A DNA stretch of 7,389 nt from an uncultured Collinsella sp. (lineage in GTDB: Bacteria; Actinomycetota; Coriobacteriia; Coriobacteriales; Coriobacteriaceae). The position numbers and the translations under genes are program-made. The stretch is taken from contig CAMQPJ010000061.1 of NCBI GenBank assembly GCA_947003675.1, positions 1 to 7,389 of the forward strand. Reading direction: 5' to 3'. This document shows positions 1-6,657 of this stretch, one piece after another (positions within the stretch are counted from its first letter, which is position 1; every line of letters begins with the position of its first letter). The notes below the pieces were generated by a model. That model ran no database searches, had not been told where the DNA came from, and worked only from the letters and a program-made list of their open reading frames with translations.

Positions 1-112
1 AGAAGGCCCAAAGGATGGCCATGACTACGACGACGGTGCCGCGGATGAGCGCTGGAAACTCGGCGTAGGGGGCGTTGTAATAGTCCTCGGGCGTCTGCTG
101 AAACAGGCGCAT
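1..112 (-). CDS. Partial membrane protein, probable PlsC-type 1-acylglycerol-3-phosphate acyltransferase (5' end only)
   Basis: Only the first 37 codons lie in the window; the gene runs off the left edge. The start is fixed by an AAGGAGG ribosome binding site (119-125, inside the last codons of cmk) six bases before the ATG. The peptide begins MRLFQQTPEDYYNAPYAEF and then enters a hydrophobic stretch (ALIRGTVVVVMAILWAF) that looks like a first transmembrane or membrane-anchoring helix. No catalytic HX4D motif is visible because it would lie outside the window. The acyltransferase assignment is an inference from gene order: plsC often follows cmk directly in Gram-positive genomes, and such enzymes begin with a membrane helix. 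It would make phosphatidic acid at the cytoplasmic membrane. The gap to cmk is 3 nt, so the two are almost certainly co-transcribed and translationally coupled. That a gene starts here is very likely; its identity is moderate. Confidence 0.6.
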   Translation of the reverse strand, partial: MRLFQQTPEDYYNAPYAEFPALIRGTVVVVMAILWAF

Positions 113-115
113 GGG

Positions 116-802
116 CTACCTCCTTTGGTTGATAAGGTCCTCGATTATCGAGACGACCTCGTCGATGGTGTGGGCGGTGGAGTCGACGTGCACGGCGTCC
201 TCGGCGGGCACGAGCGGGGCGACCTCGCGGCTGCTGTCAAGCTTGTCGCGCTGCTTAAGGGCGTCGAGGGTCTCGTCGACCTCGGCCTCGAGCTGCGCTG
301 TGCTGAGCGGCTGGGCGTCGTTTTGGTGACGCTGCAGCACGCGGCGGCGGGCGCGCTCACGCGGGTCGGCGGTCAGGAAGACCTTGACCTGCGCGTTAGG
401 GAACACGACGGTGCCGATGTCGCGACCCTCGGCCACGATATCGCGGTCCTCGGCGGCGCGGCGCTGGTGGATGAGCATGGCGGCGCGCACGCCCGGATAG
501 GCCGAGACCTTGGACACGTTGGCGTCGACCTGCGGGGTGCGGATGGCGGCCGAAGCGTCTTGGCCGTCGATGGTCAGGCGCGTGTCCTCGCCGGTGCCGT
601 TGGTAAAGCGGATCTCAATCTGCTCGGCGAGAGCGTCGATGGCCGCCTCGTTATCCAGATCGATGCCGCGGTCGAGCGCGGCGAAGGTGACGGCGCGATA
701 CATGGCGCCCGTGTCGAGCTTGTTAAAGCCAAGCTGACGGGCGATCTCCTTGGCGATGGTGGACTTGCCGGATCCGGCGGGGCCGTCGATGGCGACGATC
801 AT
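116..802 (-). CDS. cmk: Cytidylate (CMP/dCMP) kinase
   Basis: A 228-residue cytosolic kinase that phosphorylates CMP and dCMP to the diphosphates with ATP, recycling pyrimidine nucleotides for RNA, DNA and CDP-lipid synthesis. The protein opens with MIVAIDGPAGSGKST; the P-loop is residues 7-15. Other family hallmarks are LDTGAMYRAVT (29-39, substrate region), VSAYPGVR (99-106), EGRDIGTVVFP (125-135), the arginine-rich lid RERARRR (148-154) and a RDKLDSSR segment (185-192). Length matches the usual 220-230 residues. The reading frame is open upstream to 1090, but that extension is Arg/Ala/Ser-rich shadow sequence inside rluB; the ATG at 802 has an AAGGA site eight bases upstream and begins exactly at the family N-terminus. 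It follows rluB after 67 nt and precedes the next gene by 3 nt. Confidence 0.97.
   Translation of the reverse strand: MIVAIDGPAGSGKSTIAKEIARQLGFNKLDTGAMYRAVTFAALDRGIDLDNEAAIDALAEQIEIRFTNGTGEDTRLTIDGQDASAAIRTPQVDANVSKVSAYPGVRAAMLIHQRRAAEDRDIVAEGRDIGTVVFPNAQVKVFLTADPRERARRRVLQRHQNDAQPLSTAQLEAEVDETLDALKQRDKLDSSREVAPLVPAEDAVHVDSTAHTIDEVVSIIEDLINQRR
119..125 (-). promoter_or_regulatory. Ribosome binding site for the gene after cmk
   Basis: AAGGAGG on the minus strand, immediately before the cmk TAG stop and six bases from the ATG at 112. It is a near-perfect Shine-Dalgarno sequence embedded in the end of cmk, which decides the downstream start and implies translational coupling. Confidence 0.85.
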
Positions 803-869
803 GCAATGCTTCCTTTCGATGGTTGACGTGCTGGTATGGTTCGCGGGCGTTGGGGCGCGGCGGGTTTGC

Positions 870-1844
870 CTAGCCCGTGTAGCGCTCGCGGTAGGTGTTG
901 CGCTTGGGTGCTGAGCCATGGCTGCCGTGGTGACGCGTGCGGCTGGCAGGCGTGTCTTGGGGCTTGCCGCCGTTGCGCTTGGAGCTCGCCTGCTTGGGCG
1001 GGATGCCGCCGGCCTTGAGGATCTGCACCTCGCGGTCGGTGAGCTCGCGCCACGAGCCCTTGGCCACGTCCTTGAGCTCCAGGCCGGCAAAGTTGCAGCG
1101 GTGCAGGCGGATCACCGGGTGGTGGATCTTGCTCAGCATGCGCTTGACCTGGTTCTTGCGGCCTTCGCGGATGATGACCTCCACGGCGGTGGTACCGGGC
1201 TTCACACCCTGCGGGGCCACGGCTTCAGCCTCGCGCGCGTTGATGATGCGACAGATTGCCGGCTGGCACGGGCCGTCGTCGAGCTCGATGCCGCGGCGGA
1301 GTGGTTCCAAGTCTCGATCGGTCAGTTGGCCATCCACGAGTGCCTGGTAGGTCTTATAGACATGCTTGCTGGGATGCAGCAGGTCCTGCGAAAGGTCGCC
1401 GTCGGTCGTGAAGAGCAACAGTCCCGTGGTGTCGCGGTCCAGGCGGCCCACCGGAAAGAGCCCCGGAAAGCGGTCGCGCGGGACCAGGTCGGCCACACAA
1501 GGGCGCTCCTGCGGGTCGCTCATGGTGGTGAGGTAGCCGGTCGGCTTGTAGAGCATCAGGTATACGGCGCCCTGGTCGAGCTTGACGGGCATGCCGTCGA
1601 CCTCAATGTGATCGTGGTCGACATCGACCTTGGTGCCCAGCTCGGTCGCGACCTGGCCGTTGACGGTCACGCGGCCAGCGGTCATCAGGTCCTCTGAGCC
1701 GCGACGGCTCGCCACGCCCGCGCGTGCCAAAAAGCGCTGCAGGCGCATGGTGTGCGGGTAGACGGACACCGCGTCGCCTACGGGCGCTGCGGTGTCCGTG
1801 GCGCTTGCGACGCGCGTCTCCCCTGCTTCGTTAGTCCTCGTCAT
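870..1844 (-). CDS. rluB: RluB/RsuA-family rRNA pseudouridine synthase
   Basis: A 324-residue pseudouridine synthase, probably modifying 23S rRNA in helix 89 near the peptidyl transferase centre as RluB does. An S4 RNA-binding domain covers about residues 33-80 (MRLQRFLARAGVASRR...). The catalytic domain follows, with the family motif GRLDRDTTGLLLFTTDG (133-149), in which D136 is the expected catalytic aspartate, and the later REGRKNQVKRML and HPVIRLHR segments. The last ~40 residues are a basic, Gly/Ser/Arg-rich tail, probably disordered and RNA-binding. The ATG at 1844 was chosen because GGAGG lies six bases upstream; the ATG at 1748 (residue 33), where homology starts, has no ribosome binding site. 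The first 32 residues are thus a low-complexity extension. The start overlaps the end of scpB by 14 nt. RluB is preferred to RsuA or RluE/F on genomic context, so the exact target uridine is inferred. Confidence 0.94.
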   Translation of the reverse strand: MTRTNEAGETRVASATDTAAPVGDAVSVYPHTMRLQRFLARAGVASRRGSEDLMTAGRVTVNGQVATELGTKVDVDHDHIEVDGMPVKLDQGAVYLMLYKPTGYLTTMSDPQERPCVADLVPRDRFPGLFPVGRLDRDTTGLLLFTTDGDLSQDLLHPSKHVYKTYQALVDGQLTDRDLEPLRRGIELDDGPCQPAICRIINAREAEAVAPQGVKPGTTAVEVIIREGRKNQVKRMLSKIHHPVIRLHRCNFAGLELKDVAKGSWRELTDREVQILKAGGIPPKQASSKRNGGKPQDTPASRTRHHGSHGSAPKRNTYRERYTG

Positions 1845-2550
1845 GTATATCCTCCGAGGTAGCACCTGTGAGCAGAAGCTCCTCTTCATCGGTGTCCTCA
1901 ACATCGGTATCGATCAGTTCGCGCTCTTCGTCCAGATCTTCGGCCTGTTCCTCGAGCGTAGACTGAATGCTGCGGCCGCTCAGGCGCTCGCGGATAAACT
2001 GGCGCGACTGCTCGTCGGGGGCAAACTGCTCCAGATCGGGCAGGTCGCGGGTGGAGCGCAGACCGAACTTTTCCAAGAAGGCGTTGGTCGTGCCGTAAAT
2101 GATGGCCTGACCGCGCTGGGGGTCACGGCCGAGCTCGCGCACCAGACCCTTGTCCACGAGCGACGCGATGACGCCGTCTGAGTTGACGCCGCGGATGCCC
2201 TTGACCACCTCGCGCGTTACGGGCTGGTGGTATGCGATGACGGCCAGGGTTTCGAGCGCCGCCTGGGACAGCTTTTGCGTGTCCCAGCTCAACACATAGG
2301 CCTCGACCACGTCGTGGTAGGCGGGGTGCGTGAACAGGCGCCAGCCGCCGGCGACCTCGCGCAGCTGAAAGCCGCGGTTGGCCTCCTCGTACTCAACCTT
2401 GAGCTCGGCGAGCAGCGACGCGCACTCGCCGGGGGCGATATCCAGTGCGCCGGCCAGCGCGGGCGCACTCACCGGGTCGCTCGACACCAGCAGCAGCGCC
2501 TCGAGGGCGCCTTTGAGGCTGTTTGCCTCCAGCGTGGAAAGGGTTGACAT
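1831..2550 (-). CDS. scpB: Segregation and condensation protein B (ScpB)
   Basis: A 239-residue subunit of the bacterial SMC-ScpAB condensin, which organises and segregates the chromosome. A ScpB dimer binds the ScpA kleisin. The N-terminal part (about 8-90: LKGALEALLLVSSDPVSAPALAGAL, then GFQLREVAGGWRLFTHPAY) and the second part (about 92-170: LSQAALETLAVIAYHQPVTREVVKGIRGVNSDGVI, then GRDPQRGQAIIYGTT and FLEKFGL) are the two winged-helix domains of the family. From about residue 185 the protein is strongly acidic (runs of Glu/Asp), a tail seen in many ScpBs. An AGGAG site lies eight bases before the ATG and overlaps the scpA stop codon; the gap to scpA is 11 nt. The C-terminus overlaps the start of rluB by 14 nt, so rluB translation is probably coupled to scpB. 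Confidence 0.97.
   Translation of the reverse strand: MSTLSTLEANSLKGALEALLLVSSDPVSAPALAGALDIAPGECASLLAELKVEYEEANRGFQLREVAGGWRLFTHPAYHDVVEAYVLSWDTQKLSQAALETLAVIAYHQPVTREVVKGIRGVNSDGVIASLVDKGLVRELGRDPQRGQAIIYGTTNAFLEKFGLRSTRDLPDLEQFAPDEQSRQFIRERLSGRSIQSTLEEQAEDLDEERELIDTDVEDTDEEELLLTGATSEDIHDED
1851..1855 (-). promoter_or_regulatory. Ribosome binding site that fixes the rluB start
   Basis: GGAGG on the minus strand, six bases from the ATG at 1844 and located inside scpB. It favours this start over the in-frame ATGs at 1748 and further upstream, and means rluB is initiated from within the scpB reading frame. Confidence 0.8.
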
Positions 2551-2561
2551 GGTTGCGGCTC

Positions 2562-3374
2562 CTATTCGGTGAGCTCGGGGCCCTCGCCGGGCACATAGGC
2601 CTCGGCGCCTTCGACGCGGTTGATACGGATGGTTCCAAAGATCTCGTCCTGGCTCAGCGTGAGCGAGCCGCGCTTGGCGAGCTCAAGCATAGCTAGGAAG
2701 GTGACGACGAGCTGCTCGGTGGTGGCATCGCCGTCCAGTAGCTCGCGGAAGGTGCAGGTTTGGTGCGCCATGGTAAAGCGGTCGACTGAGGCCACCGTCA
2801 GGTCGAGCGGAACGCGATGGGGTGCCACGTGCTCGGCCTCCAGCAAGAAGGTCTGTCGCTTCCCGTCCAGGTCGGCGCAGATGACGGCGAGACCGCGCAG
2901 CGTGATGCCGGCAAGGTAGTCGGGCATAAGGCCTAGGAACTCGGGGTCGGGGCCGGCCACACGCGGGTGCATGCGGCTTTCGGCCTGCATGCGGGCACCG
3001 AGGGCTGCAGCCGCGCCTTTAAACTGCTTGTAGGCAATCAGGCGCTGGATCAGGACCTCGCGCAGGGCGTCGCCGTCAAGCGCGCTGAGCTCCTCGAGGT
3101 CTTCGTCGAACTCGTCATCGTCGTCATCGACTTTGCTCGGGGCCTCCTGCGGCACCAGAGAGGCAGCCTTGATGTCCAAAAGGGTTGCCGCCACCAGCAA
3201 AAAGTCGCTCGCCACGTCCAGGTCTAGCGCCTCGATGCGCTCGGCCTCGGCAAGGTATTGCTCGGCCACCTCGCTGATAGAGATGGCGCCGATATCTACT
3301 TTTTGGCGGGTTACCAGCTGCAGCAGTAGGTCGAACGGTCCGCTGTAGACCTGCGTCGACACGCGATACGACAT
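2562..3374 (-). CDS. scpA: Segregation and condensation protein A (ScpA), SMC kleisin
   Basis: A 270-residue kleisin that bridges the heads of the SMC dimer and recruits ScpB, closing the condensin ring on DNA. The N-terminal SMC-binding region is clear: YSGPFDLLLQLVTRQKVDIGAISISEVAEQYL (10-41), followed by the helix ASDFLLVAATLLDIKAASLVP (55-75). A markedly acidic linker (DDDDDEFDEDLEE, 83-95) replaces the usual short Lys/Glu-rich stretch. The C-terminal winged helix covers about 215-260 (EQLVVTFLAMLELAKRGSLTLSQDEIFGTIRINR). The ATG at 3374 is preceded by AAAGGAGGT at six bases. It follows the M50 gene after an 84-nt gap, the largest in the cluster, so an internal promoter or processing site is possible here. 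It is followed by scpB after 11 nt. Length is normal for the family. Confidence 0.97.
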   Translation of the reverse strand: MSYRVSTQVYSGPFDLLLQLVTRQKVDIGAISISEVAEQYLAEAERIEALDLDVASDFLLVAATLLDIKAASLVPQEAPSKVDDDDDEFDEDLEELSALDGDALREVLIQRLIAYKQFKGAAAALGARMQAESRMHPRVAGPDPEFLGLMPDYLAGITLRGLAVICADLDGKRQTFLLEAEHVAPHRVPLDLTVASVDRFTMAHQTCTFRELLDGDATTEQLVVTFLAMLELAKRGSLTLSQDEIFGTIRINRVEGAEAYVPGEGPELTE

Positions 3375-3424
3375 CTTCGACCTCCTTTGACGGCGCCTTC
3401 GCGGCGCGGTTTGGGTGCATGTTG

Positions 3425-3443
3425 CGACCGTTTTGCACGGTCG
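3425..3443. other. Small hairpin between the M50 gene and scpA
   Basis: CGACCGT and ACGGTCG form a perfect 7-bp stem around a 5-base loop, 15 nt after the stop codon of the M50 gene. No run of U follows on either strand, so it is not a typical intrinsic terminator. It may mark an mRNA processing or stability site, or be an operator. A second shorter palindrome (GCGCC/GGCGC, about 3394-3408) lies nearer the scpA ribosome binding site. I see no convincing -35/-10 pair in this 84-nt gap. Confidence 0.4.
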
Positions 3444-3458
3444 ACCTGTAAGTTTACC

Positions 3459-4142
3459 TTAGATGCCGGCGATTGCGAAGTTGAGCAGCTGCTCAGCAAG
3501 CGGATACACGGTAACGTCGAAATACCGGCCGATCACGTCGATGCCGGTCCACATGGGCAGCAGGTACAGCACCAGGATGAGGATGGGCATAGCATATTGC
3601 TGCAGATGGTAGTAGTTGTTGAGCGCCTTGCCCTTGAGGAAGGGCACGATGATCGACGAGCCGTCGAGCGGCGGGATCGGGATGAGGTTGAAGAACGCAA
3701 GCGACAGGTTGACCACGATGAACGTGGCGCCGAAGTTCATGATCTGCGACGCCAGGGCAAATGACATGCTGGTGTAGAGGTTGCCATAGGTCAGGCGCAT
3801 GAGGGCGGCAGCAAGACACGCGAGTGCGATGTTCGATGCGGGGCCGGCTACGCTCACCAGGACCTCGTCGCGCTTGGGGTGCTTGAGGTTGTTGAGGTAG
3901 ACGGGCACGGGCTTGGCGAAGGCAAACACCGGGCCACCGGCTGCGAGCATGAGCAGCGGCAGGATGATGGTGCCAAACGGGTCGATATGGTTGAGCGGGT
4001 TGAGCGAGACGCGTCCGCGCGAACGGGCCGTTTTGTCGCCGAGTGCCCAGGCCGCGGCTGCGTGCGCGCTCTCGTGGATAACGATGCCCACGATGACGGC
4101 AATCGCGCTGGCGAGCAGGTTCATGAGGTAGCTGCTGGACAT
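3459..4142 (-). CDS. M50 family site-2-protease-like membrane metalloprotease
   Basis: A 227-residue polytopic membrane zinc protease of the small, PDZ-less M50 group. The zinc-binding motif HESAH is at residues 23-27 inside the first hydrophobic helix (IAVIVGIVIHESAHAAAAWALGD). SRGRVSLNPLNHIDPFGTIILP (41-62) and KPVPVYLNNLKHPKRDEVLVSVAGPASN (77-104) are typical of the family. The second metal-ligand motif FFNLIPIPPLDGS is at 150-162, with D160 as the expected third zinc ligand. At least four to five hydrophobic segments are visible. Such enzymes cleave substrates within the membrane; the substrate here is unknown. The ATG has GGGGAG just upstream, 9 nt after the stop of the preceding small gene. 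M50 genes directly upstream of scpA-scpB are a known arrangement in Gram-positive genomes. All catalytic motifs are intact. Confidence 0.94.
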   Translation of the reverse strand: MSSSYLMNLLASAIAVIVGIVIHESAHAAAAWALGDKTARSRGRVSLNPLNHIDPFGTIILPLLMLAAGGPVFAFAKPVPVYLNNLKHPKRDEVLVSVAGPASNIALACLAAALMRLTYGNLYTSMSFALASQIMNFGATFIVVNLSLAFFNLIPIPPLDGSSIIVPFLKGKALNNYYHLQQYAMPILILVLYLLPMWTGIDVIGRYFDVTVYPLAEQLLNFAIAGI

Positions 4143-4151
4143 GGTGCTCCC

Positions 4152-4448
4152 CTAGCGGACGCGGCGCGAGGTGCGCGTGAGCAGGTAGTCGGCCACAAAC
4201 AGAATGACGGCGACGATGGCATAATCCAGGCGGAACACGCCGCCAAAGGGCGAGGTGATAACGCCGTAGCCTGCAATGGCGCTCGGCAGTGCGCGCGAAA
4301 GCTCAACGACAAAGCCCACGATCTGCAGCTTGGCGGTGAGGCCGCTAAAACACAGCAGCACGGTCATCGCGCTCATAAAGATGCCGCAGATGCGACAGGC
4401 GGTGGCGATGATGCTCATCGCCACGGCGGTGGCCTTACGAGAGTTCAC
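4152..4448 (-). CDS. Small hydrophobic membrane protein of unknown function (98 residues, GTG start)
   Basis: A short gene squeezed between the ABC-F and M50 genes. The frame is open upstream, but the supported start is the GTG at 4448: GAGGAGA lies seven to eight bases before it, and it overlaps the ABC-F stop by 14 nt, the same geometry as scpB/rluB. The protein has a basic N-terminus (NSRKA), a long hydrophobic stretch at about 7-37 broken by an Arg at 19, a middle helix at about 41-53, a Gly/Pro-rich loop ([11 protein letters not shown], 60-70), a second membrane helix at about 74-91 ([17 protein letters not shown]) and a basic tail (RTSRRVR). Two transmembrane segments with both ends cytoplasmic is the simplest topology. 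The loop-then-helix end faintly recalls YggT-type proteins, but I cannot confirm this. Coupling to both neighbours suggests a real gene. Function unknown. Confidence 0.78.
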   Translation of the reverse strand: MNSRKATAVAMSIIATACRICGIFMSAMTVLLCFSGLTAKLQIVGFVVELSRALPSAIAGYGVITSPFGGVFRLDYAIVAVILFVADYLLTRTSRRVR

Positions 4449-6468
4449 GCGCGGTCTCCTCTTCGATCTGGGTGGAAAGCTCCAGCCATTCGTCCTCGAG
4501 CTTGGGCAGCTCTTGCTTAAGGCCGTTATATTCCCCCAGCGCGGCGTTGAACTTGTCTTGATCGGCATAAAGCTCTTCGCTTGCCATCAATTCCATAAGC
4601 TCGTCATAGCGGGCGCGCTTTTTGTCGAGCTCCGCCTCGATCTTCTTTAGCTGGTTGCGCACGCCCTTGAGCTTTTTGTTGAGCGCGGCGCGGGCCTGGG
4701 CCTCGGCGCGCTTTTGCTCCTTGGTCTTTTTGCCCTCGGCCGGCTTAGGAGCGGCAGCGGGGGTGTCGGCCTGGGCGGCGCTAGCTTTGGTGGGCTTGGC
4801 CGCGGCGGGCGCGCTCTCCCCTGCCGCCTCGGCGGCGGCGCGGGCTGCGAGGTCCTCGCGCTTGTAGAGGTAGTAGTCGTAGTCGCCGTCGTAGACCGTG
4901 ACCTTGCCATCGCGGATGTCAATGATGCGGTTGGCCACAGCGCGTACCAGGTGCTCGTCGTGGCTGATCAGCACGATGGTGCCGGGGAAGTTCTGCAGGG
5001 CGTTCTCGAGCATGTCCACCGAGTCGATGTCCAGGTGGTTGGTGGGCTCGTCCAGGCACAGGAGTGCCTCGGGGGCCACAAGCATCTTGGCCAGTGCCAG
5101 ACGCGCCTTTTCGCCGCCGGAGAGGACGCGGACCTGCTTCTCGATGGAATCGTTGTCGCTAAACAGGAAGGCGCCCAGCAGGCTGCGCTGCTGCGGCACG
5201 GTCCACTTGGGCGTGACGGTGTCGATCTCTTGCAGGACGGTATTGGACTCGGTCATGCCCTCGAGTGCGTGCTGGGCGTAGTAGGCGACGCCGACGTTGG
5301 TGCCCAGATCGCGGGTGCCGGTGGTGGGCGGCTCCAGGCCGGCGAGAATCTTCATGAGCGTGGACTTGCCGGCGCCGTTGGGGCCGACGAGCGCCACGTG
5401 CTCGCCGCGGTAGAGCTTGAGGTCGATATCGCTGTAGATGTGCTTGTTGCCGTAAGACTTGGACACGCCCTCCAGACCCACGACCATGTCGCCCGAGCGC
5501 GGCGGATCGGGGAACTTAAAGTCGATGTGCTTGTGGCCCTCGGGCAGGATGACGAGCTCTTTTTTGATCTGCTCGATCTTTCGGATGCGCTCCTGAGCCT
5601 GGGCAGCCTTGGTGGGCTTGTAGCGGAACTTATCGACGAAGACCTGCATGTGGGCGATGTCGCGCTCCTGGGCGGCGCGCTTGGCGCGCATCTGCTCCAG
5701 GTTGTCCTCGCGCTGCTTGAGGTAGCTGCTGTAGTTGCCGGTGTAGGTGGTCACGCGGCGGTTCTCGAGCGCGGCCACGTGGTCGACGCAGGCGTCCATG
5801 AAGGCGCGGTCGTGGCTGACGATGAGTACGGCGCCGTCGTAGTTGGCGATAAAGCCGCGTAGCCACTGGACGCTCTCGAGGTCCAGGTGGTTAGTGGGCT
5901 CGTCCAGCAGCAGCAGGTCGGGGTGGCGCAGGAAGAGCTTGGCGAGCGCGATGCGCATCTGCCAGCCGCCCGAGAACTCGGAGCACGGGCGCTCAAAGTC
6001 GGTGACCTTAAAGCCCAGGCCAGATAGGATCTTGCGGGCGTTGCTCTCGAGCTCGTAGCCGCCCAGGTGCTCAAAGCGGTCCTGGACCTGTCCGTACTCG
6101 TTGAGGAGCGCGTCGACATCCTTCCCCTGTTCGGAGAGCTCGGTAATCTGGGCCTGCAGCTCGTTGGCGCGCTCGCCCATGCGGCGAATTTCCTTGGCGG
6201 CCGCCATGACCTCGGCAAGGATGGTGGTGTCCTTGTGCTCCAGGTTGGTTTCCTGCTCTAGGTAGCCTACCTGGCAGTCCTTTGCGTACTGGATCTGGCC
6301 GGCGTCGGGGCTGTCGATGCCCATGATGATCTTGAGCATGGTGGTTTTGCCGGCGCCGTTGGGTCCCACGAGCGCAAAACGCTCGCCGGGGTTGATCTGG
6401 AAGGACGCGCCACTAAAGAGGACGCGCGCGCCGAAGCTTTTTTCGATCTTGTCGACCAGGAGGATCAT
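4435..6468 (-). CDS. ABC-F family ATPase, YdiF/YheS-like (ribosome-associated)
   Basis: A 677-residue soluble protein with two ABC ATPase domains and no membrane domain, the hallmark of ABC-F proteins, which bind the ribosomal E site and act on stalled or initiating ribosomes. Domain 1: Walker [10 protein letters not shown] 35-43, signature FSGGWQMR 165-172, Walker B LLLLDEP 185-191 with TNHLD, switch SHD 218-220. The inter-domain linker (about 246-325) is charged and helical and contains [19 protein letters not shown] (277-295), the part that reaches towards P-site tRNA. Domain 2: Walker A 362-370, signature LSGGEKAR 449-456, Walker B LLCLDEP 469-475, SHD 502-504. An Ala/Pro/Lys-rich spacer (540-583) leads to a C-terminal coiled coil (about 585-675). 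The FSGGW signature, the linker and the coiled coil resemble YdiF/YheS rather than drug-resistance ABC-Fs, so a housekeeping role is inferred. The ATG has AAAGGCGG upstream and lies 31 nt after the tRNA-Ala terminator. All catalytic motifs are intact. Confidence 0.95.
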   Translation of the reverse strand: MILLVDKIEKSFGARVLFSGASFQINPGERFALVGPNGAGKTTMLKIIMGIDSPDAGQIQYAKDCQVGYLEQETNLEHKDTTILAEVMAAAKEIRRMGERANELQAQITELSEQGKDVDALLNEYGQVQDRFEHLGGYELESNARKILSGLGFKVTDFERPCSEFSGGWQMRIALAKLFLRHPDLLLLDEPTNHLDLESVQWLRGFIANYDGAVLIVSHDRAFMDACVDHVAALENRRVTTYTGNYSSYLKQREDNLEQMRAKRAAQERDIAHMQVFVDKFRYKPTKAAQAQERIRKIEQIKKELVILPEGHKHIDFKFPDPPRSGDMVVGLEGVSKSYGNKHIYSDIDLKLYRGEHVALVGPNGAGKSTLMKILAGLEPPTTGTRDLGTNVGVAYYAQHALEGMTESNTVLQEIDTVTPKWTVPQQRSLLGAFLFSDNDSIEKQVRVLSGGEKARLALAKMLVAPEALLCLDEPTNHLDIDSVDMLENALQNFPGTIVLISHDEHLVRAVANRIIDIRDGKVTVYDGDYDYYLYKREDLAARAAAEAAGESAPAAAKPTKASAAQADTPAAAPKPAEGKKTKEQKRAEAQARAALNKKLKGVRNQLKKIEAELDKKRARYDELMELMASEELYADQDKFNAALGEYNGLKQELPKLEDEWLELSTQIEEETARELS
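4455..4461 (-). promoter_or_regulatory. Ribosome binding site that supports the GTG start of the 98-residue protein
   Basis: GAGGAGA on the minus strand, inside the end of the ABC-F gene and seven bases from the GTG at 4448. It is the main evidence for choosing a GTG start over the in-frame ATG at 4568, which lies deep within the ABC-F gene. Confidence 0.7.
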
Positions 6469-6596
6469 GGTGCCGCCTTTGACCTTGTGTGCCTATATGA
6501 AAAAAGGCCCCAACTTGCGTTGGAGCCTCATTCAATGCTCGGGTGGAGACGAGGGGGATCGAACCCCTGACCTCTTGACTGCCAGTCAAGCGCTCT
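6444..6596. repeat. Direct repeat, copy 1 (tRNA-Ala part, terminator, ABC-F 5' end)
   Basis: Matches 7237-7389 at 152 of 153 positions, offset 793 bp, the only difference being G at 6487 versus A at 7280. It contains most of tRNA-Ala, its terminator, the ABC-F ribosome binding site and codons 1-8 of the ABC-F gene. The left boundary is sharp, within ABC-F codon 9. The right boundary is unknown because copy 2 is cut by the window edge. Confidence 0.97.
6500..6528 (-). terminator. Intrinsic terminator of tRNA-Ala
   Basis: On the minus strand AGGCTCCAAC and GTTGGGGCCT form a 10-bp stem (one G-U pair) around a GCAA tetraloop, followed by a run of U. It starts 15 nt after the tRNA-Ala discriminator base and ends 31 nt before the ABC-F ATG, so it separates the tRNA from the protein operon. 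Confidence 0.93.
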
Positions 6597-6616
6597 CCCA
6601 GCTGAGCTACGCCCCC
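6544..6616 (-). tRNA. tRNA-Ala (anticodon GGC)
   Basis: A complete 73-base tRNA, ending at the discriminator. The acceptor stem GGGGGCG pairs with CGTCTCC, including G3-U70, the classical alanine identity pair, and a second G-U. The D arm is GCTC/GAGC, the anticodon stem CTTGA/TCAAG with loop CTGGCAG (anticodon GGC, reading GCC and GCU), and the T arm AGGGG-TTCGATC-CCCCT. The 3' CCA is not encoded: A73 is followed by CCC, so the CCA-adding enzyme is needed. It has its own promoter upstream and terminator downstream, and a second partial copy at 7337-7389. Confidence 0.97.
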
Positions 6617-6628
6617 GTGCGTAGAAGT

Positions 6629-6657
6629 ACTATACGGGAACTCCCCCGTCGATGCAA
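6629..6657 (-). promoter_or_regulatory. Promoter of tRNA-Ala
   Basis: On the minus strand, -35 TTGCAT (6652-6657), a 17-bp spacer and -10 TATAGT (6629-6634). This matches the housekeeping sigma consensus well. The predicted transcription start lies about six bases before the first base of tRNA-Ala, as expected for a tRNA gene. Confidence 0.85.

Noticed and set aside
803..1090. N-terminal extension of cmk by 96 codons
   Set aside because: It would overlap rluB in another frame and is Arg/Ser/Ala-rich; the ATG at 802 has a ribosome binding site and matches the family N-terminus.
918..1697. Plus-strand open frame opposite rluB, and a similar one at 125-826 opposite cmk
   Set aside because: Both mirror well-supported minus-strand enzymes and have low-complexity composition with no family motifs.
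3425..3443. Intrinsic terminator after the M50 gene
   Set aside because: The stem is good but no U run follows on either strand.
4714..5862. Long plus-strand open frame of 382 codons opposite the ABC-F gene
   Set aside because: Gly/Val/Leu/Asp-rich shadow typical of the complementary strand of a high-GC gene; no ribosome binding site or recognisable domain, while the minus-strand ABC-F has every family motif.
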